Shown one piece after another: positions 14,606-23,073 of a stretch of 29,042 nt of DNA. The notes below the pieces were generated by a model. It saw nothing but the letters and a program-made list of their open reading frames with translations. It was not told the DNA's origin and made no database searches. The DNA is taken from the NCBI GenBank assembly GCA_964507245.1, contig CAZDQC010000033.1:1-29042 (forward strand). Direction: 5' to 3'. The position numbers and the translations under genes were made by a program. The stretch is from GCA-2731375 sp964507245 (GTDB lineage: Bacteria > Pseudomonadota > Alphaproteobacteria > GCA-2731375). The number at the start of each line of letters is the position of its first letter. Position 1 is the stretch's first letter.

Positions 14606-16202
14606 TGCCGTCACCCTGGAAGTGATTTGGAACCGCATGATCGCCAGCGTCGACGAAGCGGCCAAGGCCATCGTACGCACCTCGTTCTCTACACTGTCGA
14701 ATGAAGCTAACGATTTTGCGTGCGTCCTGACCGACGCAGAAGGCCAGTTACTGGCTCAGAACAGCGGTTCCATACCTTCATTTATTGGCACTCTGCCGGC
14801 AACTGTGCGCCACACCTTGAGTAAATTCGGACGCGATGGTCTTTATCCTGGCGATGTGATTTGCACCAACGATCCTTGGCTCGGCACTGGTCATTTAAAC
14901 GATTGCAGCATTGTCCGGCCTATCTTCCGGGGCAATCACCTGGTTGCCTTCGCCGCCACTGCCTCACATATGCCCGATATCGGCGGCCGGATTCGCTCCG
15001 TGGAGGCACGAGAAATTTTCGAGGAAGGGTTTCAAATTCCCTTGATTAAGATCCTACGCAACGGCACGGAAGACAAAACATTTTTCGAATTATTACGCGC
15101 CCAGGTGCGGACCCCAAATCAAACCGAAGGCGACATCAATGCGCAAATTACCGCAAATTATCTGATCGAGGATCGTGTTCTCACGATGTTGGCAGAATAC
15201 GGTTTGGATAATCTGCAAGCGATTTCAAAGGAATTGAACGACCGTACCGAGAACGCCATGCGCTCAGCCATCAAAGAAATTAGCGACGGAATTTATGATT
15301 ACCAGATGCAAACGGATGGCCTGAGCGCAGATGCCCCATTCACTTTTGCTTTGAGGCTTACGGTGGCCGATGAAACCGTACATTTTGATTTTAGTGGCAC
15401 CTCATCGGTGCAACAGCGCTCCATAAACTGCCCCTTCTGCTACACCTATGCCATGTCAGCCTATGCCATCAAATGCGCTCTTCTGCCCAACATTCCCAAT
15501 AATTCAGGCATGCTACGCCCAATTACAGCGGAAGCCCCGGAAAATTCCCTTCTTAACCCTCTGCCGCCGGCTTCAGTGGGCGCAAGAGCCAGCACGGGAC
15601 ATTACGTACCAATCCTTGCCTTTGGCGCTCTAGCGGAAGTGATGCCGGAACAGGTTATGGCCGCTGCGGGGTCGCCTTTGTGGAATTGCACTCAATCCGG
15701 CGTCCGGCCGGATGGCCAAACCTATGCCTCAAATCTGTTCTTCAACGGCGGCATGGGAGCTACGGCTGGCTCCGACGGTGAGCATGCCATATCCTGGCCT
15801 TCGAACCTGTCCTGTACGCCCGTGGAAGTAGCCGAACAATATGCCCCGTTACTATTTCATTACAAACGCCTAAGGCCCAATTCAGGCGGAAACGGCAAAT
15901 ACCGGGGCGGCTTGGGTGAAGATATCCTGATTGAAAATCTTTCTGACAGCCCAATTGCCGTAACATTCATGGCTGAACGCACCCGTTTCGGCGCACCGGG
16001 CCTATCGGGTGGCGGTGACGGCGAAGTGGGCAGTGTTCAGATCGATGGAATAGAAGTGGATAATCGAGCGCAACATCATTTGGATAAGGGTGCCCGTATT
16101 TTAATGGCCACACCAGGCGGTGGCGGTTACGGACGCGCCGTAGATCGAAATGCGGACCACATATTAGAAGACAACATTCTTGGGTATACGACAAAGGAAT
16201 AG
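14592..16202 (+). CDS. hyuB: Hydantoinase/oxoprolinase subunit B
   Basis: The 536-residue B subunit forms the catalytic complex with HyuA. Recognised segments are LDAVTLEVIWNRM at the start, the SFSTLSNEANDFACVLTD region, CTNDPWLGTGHLNDCS with likely metal ligands (Asp and His), ASHMPDIGG, and HFDFSGTSSVQQ. The C-terminal glycine-rich YRGGLGED and TPGGGGYG (near residue 507) are also typical. Length is normal for HyuB of the N-methylhydantoinase type. The start lies inside the last codons of hyuA, and the stop is only 2 nt before the AtzG-like gene. Cytoplasmic. Which cyclic amide is opened cannot be read from sequence. Confidence 0.93.
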   Translation: MSKLDAVTLEVIWNRMIASVDEAAKAIVRTSFSTLSNEANDFACVLTDAEGQLLAQNSGSIPSFIGTLPATVRHTLSKFGRDGLYPGDVICTNDPWLGTGHLNDCSIVRPIFRGNHLVAFAATASHMPDIGGRIRSVEAREIFEEGFQIPLIKILRNGTEDKTFFELLRAQVRTPNQTEGDINAQITANYLIEDRVLTMLAEYGLDNLQAISKELNDRTENAMRSAIKEISDGIYDYQMQTDGLSADAPFTFALRLTVADETVHFDFSGTSSVQQRSINCPFCYTYAMSAYAIKCALLPNIPNNSGMLRPITAEAPENSLLNPLPPASVGARASTGHYVPILAFGALAEVMPEQVMAAAGSPLWNCTQSGVRPDGQTYASNLFFNGGMGATAGSDGEHAISWPSNLSCTPVEVAEQYAPLLFHYKRLRPNSGGNGKYRGGLGEDILIENLSDSPIAVTFMAERTRFGAPGLSGGGDGEVGSVQIDGIEVDNRAQHHLDKGARILMATPGGGGYGRAVDRNADHILEDNILGYTTKE

Positions 16203-16204
16203 CT

Positions 16205-16393
16205 ATGAGCACAAAGGATAAAGACCTGACCGAATTCGCTAAATCCCTCGGATTAGAAGTCATATATGCCTCTCGGCCGGAATTAGTTCGTGCCTCCTTT
16301 GAAAATGCCCGTGCCATGGCCGAGCGCCTGAACCGCACGCATGCTCCCGGGGATGAACCAAGTCATATCTTCAGAGTAGATAACAATGCCTGA
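16205..16393 (+). CDS. AtzG-like small amidase partner (DUF4089-like)
   Basis: A 62-residue protein whose layout matches AtzG-like/DUF4089 proteins. It has an N-terminal helix (LTEFAKSLGLEV), a second helix rich in Arg, Phe and Ala (RPELVRASFENARAMAERL), and the C-terminal EPSHIFRVD, equivalent to the EPAPVFRP-type ending of the family. AtzG binds and stabilises the amidase AtzE in cyanuric acid breakdown. The gene here overlaps the start of an AtzE-like amidase by 8 nt (ATGCCTGA), which strongly supports the same partnership. A good AAGGAA lies upstream, at the end of hyuB. The family call rests on short motifs and context, not on a database search. Confidence 0.72.
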   Translation: MSTKDKDLTEFAKSLGLEVIYASRPELVRASFENARAMAERLNRTHAPGDEPSHIFRVDNNA

Positions 16394-17783
16394 CGAACTT
16401 GCGTTCCTGAGTTTAACCGAAGCAGTCCGCCGTATTCGAAGCGGTGATCTATCCCCTGTCAAATACACACAGGCGCTGTTGGACCACATTGCCGCCCATG
16501 ACGGCCAATTAGATAGTTTTCTACGAGTTTTAGACGACGGCGCTCTAGAAAGCGCGGCGTTGGCCGAAATAGCAGTGAAAAATGGTGAGACGCTTGGTCC
16601 TCTGCACGGTGTTCCTTTTGCCCTTAAGGATATCGTGGATGTGGCCGGTCTGCCTACCACCGCCCACAGCCAAATTCTTGCCCAGCAGCCGCCCAAAACA
16701 GATCATGCTGCCGTCACTGCAAAACTTCATGACGCTGGTGGCATTCTTTTGGGCAAAACCGCGACCCATGAATTTGCCATTGGCGGGCCGTCCTTTGATT
16801 TGCCTTGGCCTCCCGCCCGCAATCCATGGAACCGCACGCGATATCCGGGCGGCTCATCCTCAGGATCCGGGGCGGCCGTAGCGGCAGGGCTTGTGCCCAT
16901 GGCGATCGGTACTGACACAGGTGGATCTGTGCGCAACCCGGCTACTGCCTGCGGAATCGTCGGCATGAAACCAACATACGGACGGGTCAGCCGGCGCGGT
17001 GTATTTCCCTTGTCTTTTTCCCTGGACCATGTCGGGCCAATGACACGAAACATAGCCGATAATGCCTTGATGCTGAATGTGATTGCCGGTCATGATCCGG
17101 GCGATCCAGGCTCCGCCAATCTGCCAACCCCTGATTTCACAGCAGATTTAGACAAGGGCGTTGATGGCCTGAGCATTGGCGTGATCCGACATTTTCACAA
17201 TCGAGATATGACTGCCGAGCCCGCTATGGCTCAGGCCTTGGAGGACGCGCTCGACGTTCTGTCGGATCTAGGCGCAGATATCAGTGAAATTGAAACCGCG
17301 CCCTTGGGCGAATTCGCAACATGCAATCGGATCATATTGTTATCGGAGGCTTATGCCATTCACCGCAATTGGCTGCAGACCCGACCAGAAGACTACGGGG
17401 AATCCTTTCTGGAACGAATTCTGCCCGGCGCCTTCTTGAGCGGCAGTGACTATGTTGATGCCCTCCGGCTACGTCGTAAACTGACCGCAAGCTTTAATCG
17501 GACTATTTCAAGCCTCGACGGCGTCATTGCAGTTTCCGCCATGGATGCCGCATTCGCCATCGATGATGCGGAAGAAATCGCTTTGAAATATCCACGTCAG
17601 GCCCGAACACCCTTTAATCTAACGGGTAATCCCGCCCTGGCCATGCCAAACGGGTTCAATGACGATGGGATGCCCCTAGCCATGCAGATCGTGGGCAAAC
17701 AATTTGATGAGGCCATGGTCTACCGTATCGCCGCCGGGTATGAAGCAGCCACCGATTGGCATGCTCAAAGACCGCCACTATAG
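16386..17783 (+). CDS. Amidase-signature hydrolase (AtzE-like)
   Basis: This 465-residue amidase-signature enzyme should hydrolyse a linear amide or carboxy-urea bond. The Ser-cisSer-Lys triad is visible: Lys81 in FALKDIVD, the cis-Ser in YPGGSSSGSG (Ser157/158) and the nucleophile Ser181 in GTDTGGSVRNPA. The GMKPTYGRVSRRG strand and LDHVGPMTR follow as usual. The paired AtzG-like gene makes it more like AtzE (1-carboxybiuret hydrolase) than like GatA, and no gatB or gatC is nearby. In this operon it would release ammonia or an amine from the product of the HyuAB or PuuE-like ring opening. It starts inside the AtzG-like gene, with no strong ribosome binding site of its own, as expected for coupling. 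Confidence 0.93.
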   Translation: MPDELAFLSLTEAVRRIRSGDLSPVKYTQALLDHIAAHDGQLDSFLRVLDDGALESAALAEIAVKNGETLGPLHGVPFALKDIVDVAGLPTTAHSQILAQQPPKTDHAAVTAKLHDAGGILLGKTATHEFAIGGPSFDLPWPPARNPWNRTRYPGGSSSGSGAAVAAGLVPMAIGTDTGGSVRNPATACGIVGMKPTYGRVSRRGVFPLSFSLDHVGPMTRNIADNALMLNVIAGHDPGDPGSANLPTPDFTADLDKGVDGLSIGVIRHFHNRDMTAEPAMAQALEDALDVLSDLGADISEIETAPLGEFATCNRIILLSEAYAIHRNWLQTRPEDYGESFLERILPGAFLSGSDYVDALRLRRKLTASFNRTISSLDGVIAVSAMDAAFAIDDAEEIALKYPRQARTPFNLTGNPALAMPNGFNDDGMPLAMQIVGKQFDEAMVYRIAAGYEAATDWHAQRPPL

Positions 17784-17807
17784 GAAAACTCTTCAAGGAA
17801 AATTTTC

Positions 17808-18698
17808 ATGCTTTCAACACACGGACGATACGAATTTTCACCCATCGACGAACGGCCCGACTATTCCTGGCCCGACGGAAAACGCCTGGCAGTATACATA
17901 GCCCTAAATGTGGAACAGTTCGCCTGGGACAAAAGCGTCGAATCTGCCATTGCTCCGTCAGGCATGCACAACAAGCAAAGCGTATTTGCCTGGCGGGATT
18001 ACGGCAACCGGGTCGGGTTCTGGCGTCTGATGGATCTGTTTGATGAATTGGATATTCCAATCCAGGCGCAACTGAATTCGGAGATATATGATCATGCCCC
18101 TCAAATTGCTGAGAGGCTGCGCGCGCGGGGCGACGAATTTCTCGGTCACGGCATAACAAATTCCGAAGAGCAAGGCGGCCGTGGCGAAGATGAAGAACGG
18201 ACCTTGATCGAGACAGCAACTGAAGCAATCACTGTGAATGAGGGAACGGCGCCAACCGGGTATATGTCGCCTTGGCTGTCACAAAGTGAAACAACATTAG
18301 ATTTGTTGAGCGAGGCCGGTTACCGCTACAACATGGACTGGTGTTGCGACGATCAACCGATCTGGATGAAGACCAGGCACAAGCCCATACTCGCCATGCC
18401 CTATCCAGTGGAATTGAACGACAACCGCTACATCGTCCTGCACAAAATGACACCGGAGCAATACGCTGACGCCATCATAGATAATTTTGATGAAATGCTG
18501 GAACAGTCTGTCAATCAACCCCTTGTATTTCCCATTTCCCTGCACACTTTTGTAGTGGGTCAACCATTCCGCCTGCGCCATTTGCGCCGGGCCTTGAAGC
18601 ATATCGAGAGTCATCGCAAAAACATCTGGCTGACCCGTCCCGGTGACATTTGCCGGCATATTGAAGGCCTGCCCGCGGGAATTGTACCCGGTGGTTGA
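17808..18698 (+). CDS. PuuE-like polysaccharide-deacetylase-fold amidohydrolase
   Basis: A 296-residue protein of the NodB/CE4 fold, closest in pattern to PuuE-type cofactor-independent allantoinases and related N-heterocycle hydrolases. The segments KRLAVYIALNVEQF, DYGNRVGFWRLMDLFDEL, DEFLGHG, PTGYMSPWLSQSETTLDLLSEAGYRY and a late ISLHTFVVGQPFR (His near residue 246) follow the PuuE layout. The sugar-deacetylase TFDD and HSxxH motifs are absent, so polysaccharide is an unlikely substrate. Action on a ring amide or ureide fits the hyuAB and amidase neighbours. AAGGAAAA precedes the ATG after a 24-nt gap. It is the last gene of the operon; no clear terminator follows. Confidence 0.85.
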   Translation: MLSTHGRYEFSPIDERPDYSWPDGKRLAVYIALNVEQFAWDKSVESAIAPSGMHNKQSVFAWRDYGNRVGFWRLMDLFDELDIPIQAQLNSEIYDHAPQIAERLRARGDEFLGHGITNSEEQGGRGEDEERTLIETATEAITVNEGTAPTGYMSPWLSQSETTLDLLSEAGYRYNMDWCCDDQPIWMKTRHKPILAMPYPVELNDNRYIVLHKMTPEQYADAIIDNFDEMLEQSVNQPLVFPISLHTFVVGQPFRLRHLRRALKHIESHRKNIWLTRPGDICRHIEGLPAGIVPGG

Positions 18699-18977
18699 AA
18701 TTTGATAACTGATGTAAGTCGGATCACCAAGTTTCTTTGCACACGAGGTGCCACCAAGTTCCCGACAGCAATCTACGTTCCATTCACAAACAATCGACAC
18801 ATTCGACGAAATCGGGCATGCGTTCAGAACACCTTAGTTTAACCCACGAGCAGCCACACAGTCATCGGCGCCATGGTGCTACCCTGACCAGAATAGAGGC
18901 GACCGTGCAGCACCTGTGTACACCGCAAACGCAGAACTTCGCCATCACCAACGACCGCCCAATTGAGCACTCTATCC

Positions 18978-19586
18978 ATGTCTAGGAAAAATTCAGCGCA
19001 GGACTGGCAGGACTACTACCAAAGAACAGATGACCGCCCGCCCAGAGAAACTCTAATGGAGGCGCTCTCCCGGTTTGATAACGAAAAAGCCGTAGGCCGA
19101 GCCGTTGACCTCGGTTGTGGCAATGGACGTGACACCATGGAGATATTGCGCAGAGGCTGGTCAGTCCTAGCCATCGACGCACAGGCATCCGCCATAGAAA
19201 CCCTTAGGAAACGTCCTGAATTAGGTGAGTTAAAGACAACGCTCGTTACAAGAGTTTCCCGTTTCGAGAATGCCGTCTGGTCGGGTGCCGACCTCGTGAA
19301 TTCTAGTTTTGCCTTGCCGCTATGTCGGAAAACAAACTTTCTGAACATTTGGCGGCGTATTTACGATAGCCTGCGATCAGGTGGTAGGTTTAGTGGCCAG
19401 CTTTATGGCAATCGGGATCAATGGGCAGGGAACCCAACGAACACCCACTTTACCCTAGCCGAGGTGTGGACATTGATTGGGCAGTATGACGTTGAGAAAT
19501 TTTGGGAGGAGGAAACAGATTCGGTCACGCCGCGTGGCACACCGAAACATTGGCACATCTACCATATCGTTGCTCGTAAGCCGTAG
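18978..19586 (+). CDS. Class I SAM-dependent methyltransferase
   Basis: A protein of about 202 residues with a class I methyltransferase fold. Motif I is VDLGCGNGRDT (43-53), and the acidic end of beta-2 is Asp67 in VLAIDAQ. A later LRSGGRFSGQLYGNRDQW resembles the beta-5 region of TehB/thiopurine-type enzymes. The ATG at 18978 was preferred to an in-frame TTG at 18963; neither has a good ribosome binding site. It sits 279 nt beyond the operon and 237 nt from lolD, with no partner gene. The preceding gap (18699-18977) shows nothing recognisable. The substrate is unknown, and the gene may have arrived separately from its neighbours. Confidence 0.83.
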   Translation: MSRKNSAQDWQDYYQRTDDRPPRETLMEALSRFDNEKAVGRAVDLGCGNGRDTMEILRRGWSVLAIDAQASAIETLRKRPELGELKTTLVTRVSRFENAVWSGADLVNSSFALPLCRKTNFLNIWRRIYDSLRSGGRFSGQLYGNRDQWAGNPTNTHFTLAEVWTLIGQYDVEKFWEEETDSVTPRGTPKHWHIYHIVARKP

Positions 19587-19674
19587 TCCGGCCTCTTAAT
19601 TTCTTTTCTTAATCCTTCCAAATATCGTTTCAATTTTTCGGTTGGAGTATTTTTAGACAGAGAAATTCACAAAC

Positions 19675-19797
19675 CTAACTATTGTCTGGTTTCATTGTAG
19701 CTGTCATAAATCTGAAGCATCTCTTCAATGACTTTTGGGTGTAGTTCTTCTCAACAACCTTTGTATTTCTTTCCGACCCTGCGACAAGATTATGCTC
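19675..19797 (-). pseudogene. Possible decayed tyrosine-recombinase C-terminus
   Basis: On the minus strand two overlapping frames together resemble the tail of a phage-type integrase. One frame reads NLVAGSERNTKVVEKNY, similar to the region with the catalytic Tyr (VEKxY). A shift to the neighbouring frame then gives HPKVIEEMLQIYDSY before a stop at 19679-19681. No N-terminal part remains, because lolD begins at once. The match is short and judged by eye, so chance is possible. The whole 19587-19823 stretch is visibly more AT-rich than its surroundings and holds no intact gene. Confidence 0.2.
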
Positions 19798-19823
19798 TTA
19801 CCTATGCGTAGGTATCGAGTACA

Positions 19824-20507
19824 TCAAAGCGTGACAACGTGGCCGTCCTGGATCCGCACCACGCGGTCCAGGCGATCGGCTATCATGACATCGTGTGTGG
19901 CCACCAGCATACTAAGACCGCGACCCCGAACCGCCGAGAGTAATTCTTCAAACACTAATTCCGCAGTTGCCTGGTCCAAATTGCCTGTGGGCTCGTCAGC
20001 CAGCAACAATACAGGCTGGTTGGCCAAAGCGCGAGCGATGGCTACCCGTTGCTGCTCGCCACCAGACAGTTGCGCCGGCATGTGACCTATGCGGTCAGCA
20101 AGGCCCATTTCACCCAGCAGTTTTGCGGCACGAGATAACCCCTGGGACTTTGGTGTTCGCATCAACCGCATGGGCATCATCACGTTTTCCAGAGCCGTGA
20201 ATTCGGGCAGCAAGTGGTGAAATTGATAAACAAATCCTAGCTGTTTACGACGAATTACAGTTCGTTGCGCATCACCCATGGTGGAACAACGCTGCCCAAC
20301 AATTTCAATTTCGCCATCGTCTGGTTGCTCTAATAGACCTGCCGCATGTAGCAGGGTCGATTTGCCCGAACCCGAGGGGCCGATCAACGCCACCGCCTCT
20401 CCCCGATCTACGGTCATCTCCAGATCCCGCAGGATTTTCAGCTCCCGGCCACCTTGATGGAAAGTCCGATTCAATCCCGTAATCCGGAGGGCAGGACCAT
20501 CACTCAT
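19824..20507 (-). CDS. lolD: Lipoprotein-releasing ABC transporter ATPase
   Basis: LolD powers release of outer-membrane lipoproteins from the inner membrane to LolA, in a complex with LolC/E. The 227 residues contain Walker A GPSGSGKST (43-51), the Q-loop with YQFHHLLPEFTALENV that is typical of LolD and related MacB-type ATPases, the signature LSGGEQQR (147-154), and Walker B LLLADEPTGNLD (167-178) followed by the switch His in ATHD. The start overlaps the lolC end by 8 nt. Downstream the conserved alphaproteobacterial order is interrupted by the methyltransferase and the operon, which lie on the other strand. Confidence 0.96.
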   Translation of the reverse strand: MSDGPALRITGLNRTFHQGGRELKILRDLEMTVDRGEAVALIGPSGSGKSTLLHAAGLLEQPDDGEIEIVGQRCSTMGDAQRTVIRRKQLGFVYQFHHLLPEFTALENVMMPMRLMRTPKSQGLSRAAKLLGEMGLADRIGHMPAQLSGGEQQRVAIARALANQPVLLLADEPTGNLDQATAELVFEELLSAVRGRGLSMLVATHDVMIADRLDRVVRIQDGHVVTL

Positions 20508-21741
20508 ATCGCAAGGTCTCCACAGGATCGATACGGGCCGCCCGCCAGGCCGGGTAAATTGTCGCTAAGAAGGAAAGAGCCAACGCCATGATGAGCACGG
20601 AAACAACTTCGCCATTATTCACTTCGGCAGGGATTTGACTCAGAAACCGGACCTCTGGCGACCACAGTTCCGTATCCGTCAATTTTTCCAACCACTGGCG
20701 GATAGTCTCGATGTTCAGGCAAAAGTTTAGTCCAAGAATAAAACCCGCCAGGGTGCCAATCACTCCCACAGAAGTTCCGGAAATCATAAAGATGCGCATG
20801 ATCATGCCCCGAGTGGCTCCCATAGTCCGCAATATGGCAATCGCCTTACCCTTGTCCTGCACCAACATGATCAGCGACGACACAATATTAAATGCTGCGA
20901 TCAGTATGATCAGGGTCAAAATGAGAAACATCACGTTACGTTCGATCTGCAACGCTTGAAAGAAGTGCCGGTTAACCTGCTGCCAATCAACTACCTGCGT
21001 CACGCCAGGCACAGACTGGATATCCCGCCGCAAACGATAGACGTCATTTGGATCATCCAAAAACAATTCCACGCCATTCGCCGCATCTTTCAATTTGAAA
21101 AAGATCTGAGCCGCTGGCAGGGGCATGTAGATAAATGTAGAATCGTATTCGTACATGCCCACCATGAAGGTAGCTGCAACCCGATAGGTCTTGGTTCTAG
21201 GGACATTACCGAAAGCGGTGGCGGTTCCCTGGGGAGAAATTAGGGTAATTTTATCGCCCACAACCAGGCCCAATTTTGCGGCCAACCGCTGTCCGATTAT
21301 GACATTGTGCTTGCCTCTAAATTCCTGCATTTGACCGCTGTACAAATTGTCCGTAATAATAGATCGCGCCGCCAGACCCTTGGGCCACATGCCGCGAACG
21401 AGAGCGCCGGAGGCCTGTTTATTGGCCGTTGCCATCACTTGCCCTTCGATCAGCGGCGCGGCAATTCTTACCCCCGGCAATTTCAGCAAACCCGCGGCGA
21501 TTCGATCATAGTCACGCATTTGGTAGCCAATTCCCCGCGCAACCATATGGCCATTTAAGCCCAGAACCCGGTCCAAAAGTTCGGTGCGGAAGCCGTTCAT
21601 CACGCTCATGACGATGATCAGGGTGGCAACACCCAAAGCAATACCGATTAGTGAAAACCAAGCTATGATGGAGATAAAGCCCTCACGCCTGCGGGCACGT
21701 AGATACCGTGCCGCGATGACCCATTCCAGTGCGCCGAACAT
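20500..21741 (-). CDS. lolC: Lipoprotein-releasing system permease (LolC/LolE)
   Basis: A 413-residue inner-membrane protein with the FtsX/MacB layout: one N-terminal membrane helix (about 20-50, ISIIAWFSLIGIALGVATLI), a large periplasmic domain, and three C-terminal helices with ILRTMGATRGMIMRIFM before the second. EWVIAARYLRARRREG at the start is a hallmark of LolC/E. Alphaproteobacteria usually have one such permease, which acts as a homodimer-like LolCE, so the C versus E label is arbitrary. It follows proS by 9 nt and overlaps lolD by 8 nt. Confidence 0.94.
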   Translation of the reverse strand: MFGALEWVIAARYLRARRREGFISIIAWFSLIGIALGVATLIIVMSVMNGFRTELLDRVLGLNGHMVARGIGYQMRDYDRIAAGLLKLPGVRIAAPLIEGQVMATANKQASGALVRGMWPKGLAARSIITDNLYSGQMQEFRGKHNVIIGQRLAAKLGLVVGDKITLISPQGTATAFGNVPRTKTYRVAATFMVGMYEYDSTFIYMPLPAAQIFFKLKDAANGVELFLDDPNDVYRLRRDIQSVPGVTQVVDWQQVNRHFFQALQIERNVMFLILTLIILIAAFNIVSSLIMLVQDKGKAIAILRTMGATRGMIMRIFMISGTSVGVIGTLAGFILGLNFCLNIETIRQWLEKLTDTELWSPEVRFLSQIPAEVNNGEVVSVLIMALALSFLATIYPAWRAARIDPVETLRYE

Positions 21742-21750
21742 TTGTCGGAT

Positions 21751-23073
21751 CTATGCCCCTGTAACTGCCGCAATGGCCGCATCTACGGAAAGTTCCTGCC
21801 GCTGGCTCGTTCGCCGTTCCTTGACCTCTATTACCCCCGACTTGACGCCACGAGGACCGACTATCATCTGCCACGGCAAACCGATCAAATCCAAGGTCGC
21901 GAACTTGCCGCCCGCCCGGCCTTCGGTATCATCAAGCAACACGTCAACGCCAGCGTTTCGCAATTTTTGATAAATCTCCCCCGCTGCGGCGTCACAGGCG
22001 TCGTCGCCCACTTTTAAATTTATTAACCCAACATGAAACGGTGCGACGGCAGCCGGCCAAATAATGCCGTCGTCATCATGGCTGGCTTCAATAATGGCTC
22101 CTACCAACCGCGAGACCCCAATACCATATGAGCCCATCTCGACCGGTACCTCGACGCCATCAGCATTCATCACCATGGCGCCCATGGGCTTCGAATACTT
22201 ATTACCAAAATAAAAGATATGGCCAACTTCAATGCCGCGTGTCGAGATCTGACGGTCTTTTGGAACCTCCGCATCGAACCTAGCCGGGTCGTGCTTTTCG
22301 TCTGTAGCGGCGTAGTGAGAGGTCCAATGCTCGATCACCGGCGACAAATCGTCGTCATATGCAACGTTGGCATCGGGCGCTTGAAAATCCAAATAGTCGG
22401 CATGGCAATAGACTTCGGACTCGCCTGTATCGGCCAGAATAATGAATTCATGGCTCAAGTCTCCGCCGATGGGACCGGTATCAGCCTGCATGGGAATGGC
22501 TTTTAATTCCATCCGTTCGTACGTGCGCAAGTAGGCCACAAACATTTTGTTATAAGCATGGCGGGATGACTCAGCGTCCAGGTCGAAGGAATAGGCGTCC
22601 TTCATAAGGAATTCCCGGCCCCGCATGATACCGAATCTAGGCCGTACTTCGTCCCGGAATTTCCATTGAATGTGGTACATGTTCAAGGGTAACTGTCGGT
22701 AGCTGCGGATTGAGTTGCGGAAGATATCCGTGATCAGTTCCTCGTTGGTTGGGCCGAACAGCATGTCCCGCTCGTGGCGATCTGTAATGCGCAGCATTTC
22801 GAGCCCGTAGTCGTCGTAACGGCCGCTCTCACGCCATAAATCAGCCGGCTGGATTGTCGGCATTAACAGCTCCTGTGCCCCCGCCGCGTCTTGTTCCTCC
22901 CGCACAATGTTCTCTATTTTTTTTAGCACTCGAATACCAAGCGGCAACCAGGAATAAATTCCTGCCGAGGATTGCCGGATCATTCCCGCCCGCAACATCA
23001 AACGGTGCGAAACAATCTGCGCCTCAGCCGGCGTGTCCTTTAACACCGGCAGGAAAAATTGCGACATACGCAT
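21751..23073 (-). CDS. proS: Prolyl-tRNA synthetase, short alphaproteobacterial type
   Basis: ProS charges tRNA-Pro. The 440-residue length shows that the editing insertion found between motifs 2 and 3 of most bacterial ProRS (about 570 residues) is missing, as is usual in Alphaproteobacteria. Motif 2 (FRDEVRPRFGIMRGREF, then LMKDAYSF), TGPIGGDLSHEF and motif 3 GSYGIGVSRLVGA are intact, and the C-terminal anticodon-binding domain begins near VAPFHVGLI. Two possible ATG starts lie six bases apart at 23073 and 23067. Mischarged Ala-tRNA-Pro would need a separate trans-editing protein, which is not in this window. Confidence 0.97.
   Translation of the reverse strand: MRMSQFFLPVLKDTPAEAQIVSHRLMLRAGMIRQSSAGIYSWLPLGIRVLKKIENIVREEQDAAGAQELLMPTIQPADLWRESGRYDDYGLEMLRITDRHERDMLFGPTNEELITDIFRNSIRSYRQLPLNMYHIQWKFRDEVRPRFGIMRGREFLMKDAYSFDLDAESSRHAYNKMFVAYLRTYERMELKAIPMQADTGPIGGDLSHEFIILADTGESEVYCHADYLDFQAPDANVAYDDDLSPVIEHWTSHYAATDEKHDPARFDAEVPKDRQISTRGIEVGHIFYFGNKYSKPMGAMVMNADGVEVPVEMGSYGIGVSRLVGAIIEASHDDDGIIWPAAVAPFHVGLINLKVGDDACDAAAGEIYQKLRNAGVDVLLDDTEGRAGGKFATLDLIGLPWQMIVGPRGVKSGVIEVKERRTSQRQELSVDAAIAAVTGA

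Larger units (their letters stand above)
5972..18698 (+). other. Predicted 14-gene catabolic operon
   Basis: Fourteen plus-strand genes, two of them very small, run without a convincing terminator. Spacing is 79 nt between the first two genes, then adjacency or overlap almost throughout. TAA/ATG are adjacent at 7868/7869. There are 8-nt overlaps at 9079-9086 and 16386-16393, a 1-nt TAGTG overlap at 10477, 4-nt ATGA overlaps at 11353 and 12509, a 14-nt overlap at 14592-14605, and gaps of 2-24 nt elsewhere. This spacing is strong evidence for one transcript with translational coupling. The gene content points to degradation of an N-containing ring compound. Confidence 0.8.

Noticed and set aside
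18737..18985. An 82-codon plus-strand frame between the PuuE-like gene and the methyltransferase
   Set aside because: No motif, no ribosome binding site, His/Thr-rich sequence and overlap with the methyltransferase start.
19799..19814. Perfect 6-bp inverted repeat TACCTA-TGCG-TAGGTA just beyond lolD
   Set aside because: It is short, AT-rich in the stem and not followed by a T-run on the lolD strand; too weak to call a terminator or operator.
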